A stretch of DNA of 6,630 nt. Origin: Alcaligenaceae bacterium UBA6179 (GTDB lineage Bacteria; Pseudomonadota; Gammaproteobacteria; Burkholderiales; Burkholderiaceae_B). The notes below the pieces were generated by a model. The model was given only the letters and a program-made list of their open reading frames with translations. It ran no database searches and had not been told where the DNA came from. The stretch lies in the NCBI GenBank assembly GCA_002422175.1, contig DITR01000034.1:3468-10097 (forward strand), written 5' to 3'. Of the stretch, positions 5,397 to 6,630 are shown one piece after another. A program made the position numbers and the translations under genes. The stretch's first letter is position 1; each line of letters begins with the position of its first letter.

Positions 5397-6470
5397 ATGA
5401 TTCTAGTAACAGGCTGTGCCGGGTTTATTGGTAGCAACTTTATTCATACTTGGTTAGAAAAGAATGATGAAGCTGTCATCAACGTTGATAAGTTGACTTA
5501 CGCGGGTAATCTTGAAAATTTAGCGGCATTTGCGAAAGACCCAAGACATCATTTTGTGCACGGTGACATCGGTGATCGTTCTCTTATTGAGACATTACTG
5601 AGCACCCATCAACCGCGAGCAGTGATTAACTTTGCTGCCGAGTCTCACGTCGACCGATCTATTCACGGCCCAAAAGACTTTATTGAAACCAATATTGTGG
5701 GTACGTTTAACCTGCTTGAATCCGTTCGCACCTATTGGTCTGCTTTAGCAACCGAACAAAAAGAAGCCTTCAGGTTTGTACATGTTTCAACTGACGAGGT
5801 CTATGGCACGCTATCGCCCACTGAACCCCCATTTGCTGAAACCAATGCCTACATGCCCAATAGCCCCTACGCGGCGAGTAAAGCCGCCTCAGACCACTTG
5901 GTCAGGGCGTGGCATCACACCTACGGTCTGCCCGTCATCACAACCAACTGTAGTAATAATTATGGGCCGTTTCATTTTCCTGAAAAGCTCATTCCACTCA
6001 TTATTATGAATGCCCTCAATGGCAAACCACTTCCCATTTATGGTGATGGCCAACAAGTACGTGATTGGCTATATGTACAAGACCATACCCGTGCCATTGC
6101 GCGCGTGTTGCAGGGCGGTCGCATCGGCGAAACCTACAACATCGGTGGTTGGAATGAAAAAGCTAATATTGATGTCGTTAAATTAATTTGTTCGCGCCTA
6201 GACACTTTAAAACCGCGCGCTGATGGCAAGCCCTATGCCGATCAAATCACGTACGTGACCGACCGCCCTGGGCATGACCGCCGGTATGCGATTGATGCCC
6301 GCAAAATTGAGCGTGAGCTAGGCTGGAAACCGAGCGAAACTTTTGAAACAGGCATTCACAAAACCATTCAATGGTATCTTGATAACCCTGAATGGGTAGC
6401 ACACGTGAGTAGCGGCGAATACCGTCAGTGGGTTGATAAACAATATGGTGCAGAGGCAGCGTTATCATGA
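5397..6470 (+). CDS. rfbB: dTDP-glucose 4,6-dehydratase
   Basis: Second step of dTDP-L-rhamnose synthesis: NAD+-dependent conversion of dTDP-D-glucose to dTDP-4-dehydro-6-deoxy-D-glucose (RmlB), in the cytoplasm. 357 residues, the normal family length. Extended SDR fold: GCAGFIGSNF (6-15), DKLTYAGNLENL (31-42), GDIGD (56-60), NFAAESHVDRSI (78-89), STDEVYG (131-137) with the Thr-Asp-Glu catalytic residues 132-134, YAASK with Tyr158 and Lys162, NCSNNYGPFHFPEKLIPL (184-201), YGDGQQVRDWLYVQDH (215-230) and DRPGHDRRYAID (289-300). All expected catalytic residues are present. The ATG at 5397 gives the usual N-terminus and has AGGGA ten bases upstream; the ATGs at 5377 and 5389 are out of frame. Its stop overlaps the rfbA start as ATGA. 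It is divergent from the unit carrying rfbD, and probably regulated from the shared intergenic region. Confidence 0.97.
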   Translation: MILVTGCAGFIGSNFIHTWLEKNDEAVINVDKLTYAGNLENLAAFAKDPRHHFVHGDIGDRSLIETLLSTHQPRAVINFAAESHVDRSIHGPKDFIETNIVGTFNLLESVRTYWSALATEQKEAFRFVHVSTDEVYGTLSPTEPPFAETNAYMPNSPYAASKAASDHLVRAWHHTYGLPVITTNCSNNYGPFHFPEKLIPLIIMNALNGKPLPIYGDGQQVRDWLYVQDHTRAIARVLQGGRIGETYNIGGWNEKANIDVVKLICSRLDTLKPRADGKPYADQITYVTDRPGHDRRYAIDARKIERELGWKPSETFETGIHKTIQWYLDNPEWVAHVSSGEYRQWVDKQYGAEAALS

Positions 6471-6630
6471 CAAATATTTCAAAACGGCGTGGCATTATTC
6501 TAGCGGGTGGCTCTGGCACTCGCCTCTACCCCGTCACGCAAGCTGTTTCTAAACAGCTCATGCCTGTCTACGATAAACCGATGATTTACTACCCCCTCAG
6601 CACCCTCATGCTGGCAGGTATTCAAGACGT
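6467..6630 (+). CDS. rfbA: Glucose-1-phosphate thymidylyltransferase, 3' end cut off by window edge
   Basis: First step of dTDP-L-rhamnose synthesis: makes dTDP-glucose from dTTP and glucose-1-phosphate (RmlA). Only the first 54 complete codons are visible; the whole enzyme is usually 290-300 residues. The N-terminus is diagnostic: RRGIILAGGSGTRLYP (7-22), with the nucleotidyltransferase signature GGSGTRL (14-20) including the catalytic Arg19, then SKQLMPVYDKPMIYYPLS (28-45) with Lys29 and Lys37 in the usual positions. The ATG overlaps the rfbB stop (ATGA), and AGAGG at 6452-6456 could serve as Shine-Dalgarno ten bases away, so the pair is an operon. rfbC would be expected further downstream but is out of view. 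Confidence 0.96.
   Translation, partial: MTNISKRRGIILAGGSGTRLYPVTQAVSKQLMPVYDKPMIYYPLSTLMLAGIQD

Noticed and set aside
1..6630. Mobile element, CRISPR array, tRNA or defence system
   Set aside because: No transposase, long terminal repeats, spaced direct repeats or tRNA-like folds were seen. The genes are standard coenzyme A and LPS biosynthesis genes plus one regulator.

Overview
The window looks like chromosomal DNA from a Gram-negative betaproteobacterium, probably Burkholderiales and perhaps close to Alcaligenaceae. The evidence is indirect: a type III pantothenate kinase (coaX) followed by a small SPOR-type N-terminus, beside waaC/waaA and dTDP-rhamnose genes, with protein signatures of the betaproteobacterial type. 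Base composition looks moderate by eye, lower than in most Burkholderiales. I cannot name a genus.

Layout. (1) Bases 1-784, plus strand: the 3' part of coaX, cut by the left edge. (2) Bases 786-959, plus strand: a 57-codon gene one base after the coaX stop; it looks like the membrane-anchor end of a SPOR-domain protein without the SPOR domain. (3) Bases 922-5158, minus strand: a tight unit, in transcription order gntR (FadR/FCD type), rfbD/rmlD, waaC and waaA. rfbD-waaC overlap by 4 nt (ATGA), waaC-waaA overlap by 8 nt, and waaA runs convergently into the small plus-strand gene. (4) Bases 5159-5396: a divergent AT-rich control region with several dyads, including a textbook FadR-type operator. 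(5) Bases 5397 to the right edge, plus strand: rfbB/rmlB, then the start of rfbA/rmlA, joined by another ATGA overlap.

Function. The two divergent units build the lipopolysaccharide. RmlA, RmlB and RmlD make dTDP-L-rhamnose (RmlC is not seen). WaaA adds Kdo to lipid A and WaaC adds the first heptose to Kdo. The rml genes are split over two strands, with rmlD in the inner-core operon, and a metabolite-sensing GntR-type regulator heads that operon. A repressor site in the shared region could co-ordinate inner-core assembly with rhamnose supply; this is inference.

I see no mobile element, CRISPR array, tRNA or rRNA, and no sign of a wholly new system. The best leads are regulatory: the operator over the predicted gntR start point, a hairpin that buries the rfbD start codon, and repeated ATGAC boxes before rfbB. 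The shortened SPOR-like gene and some departures from family consensus also deserve a check.
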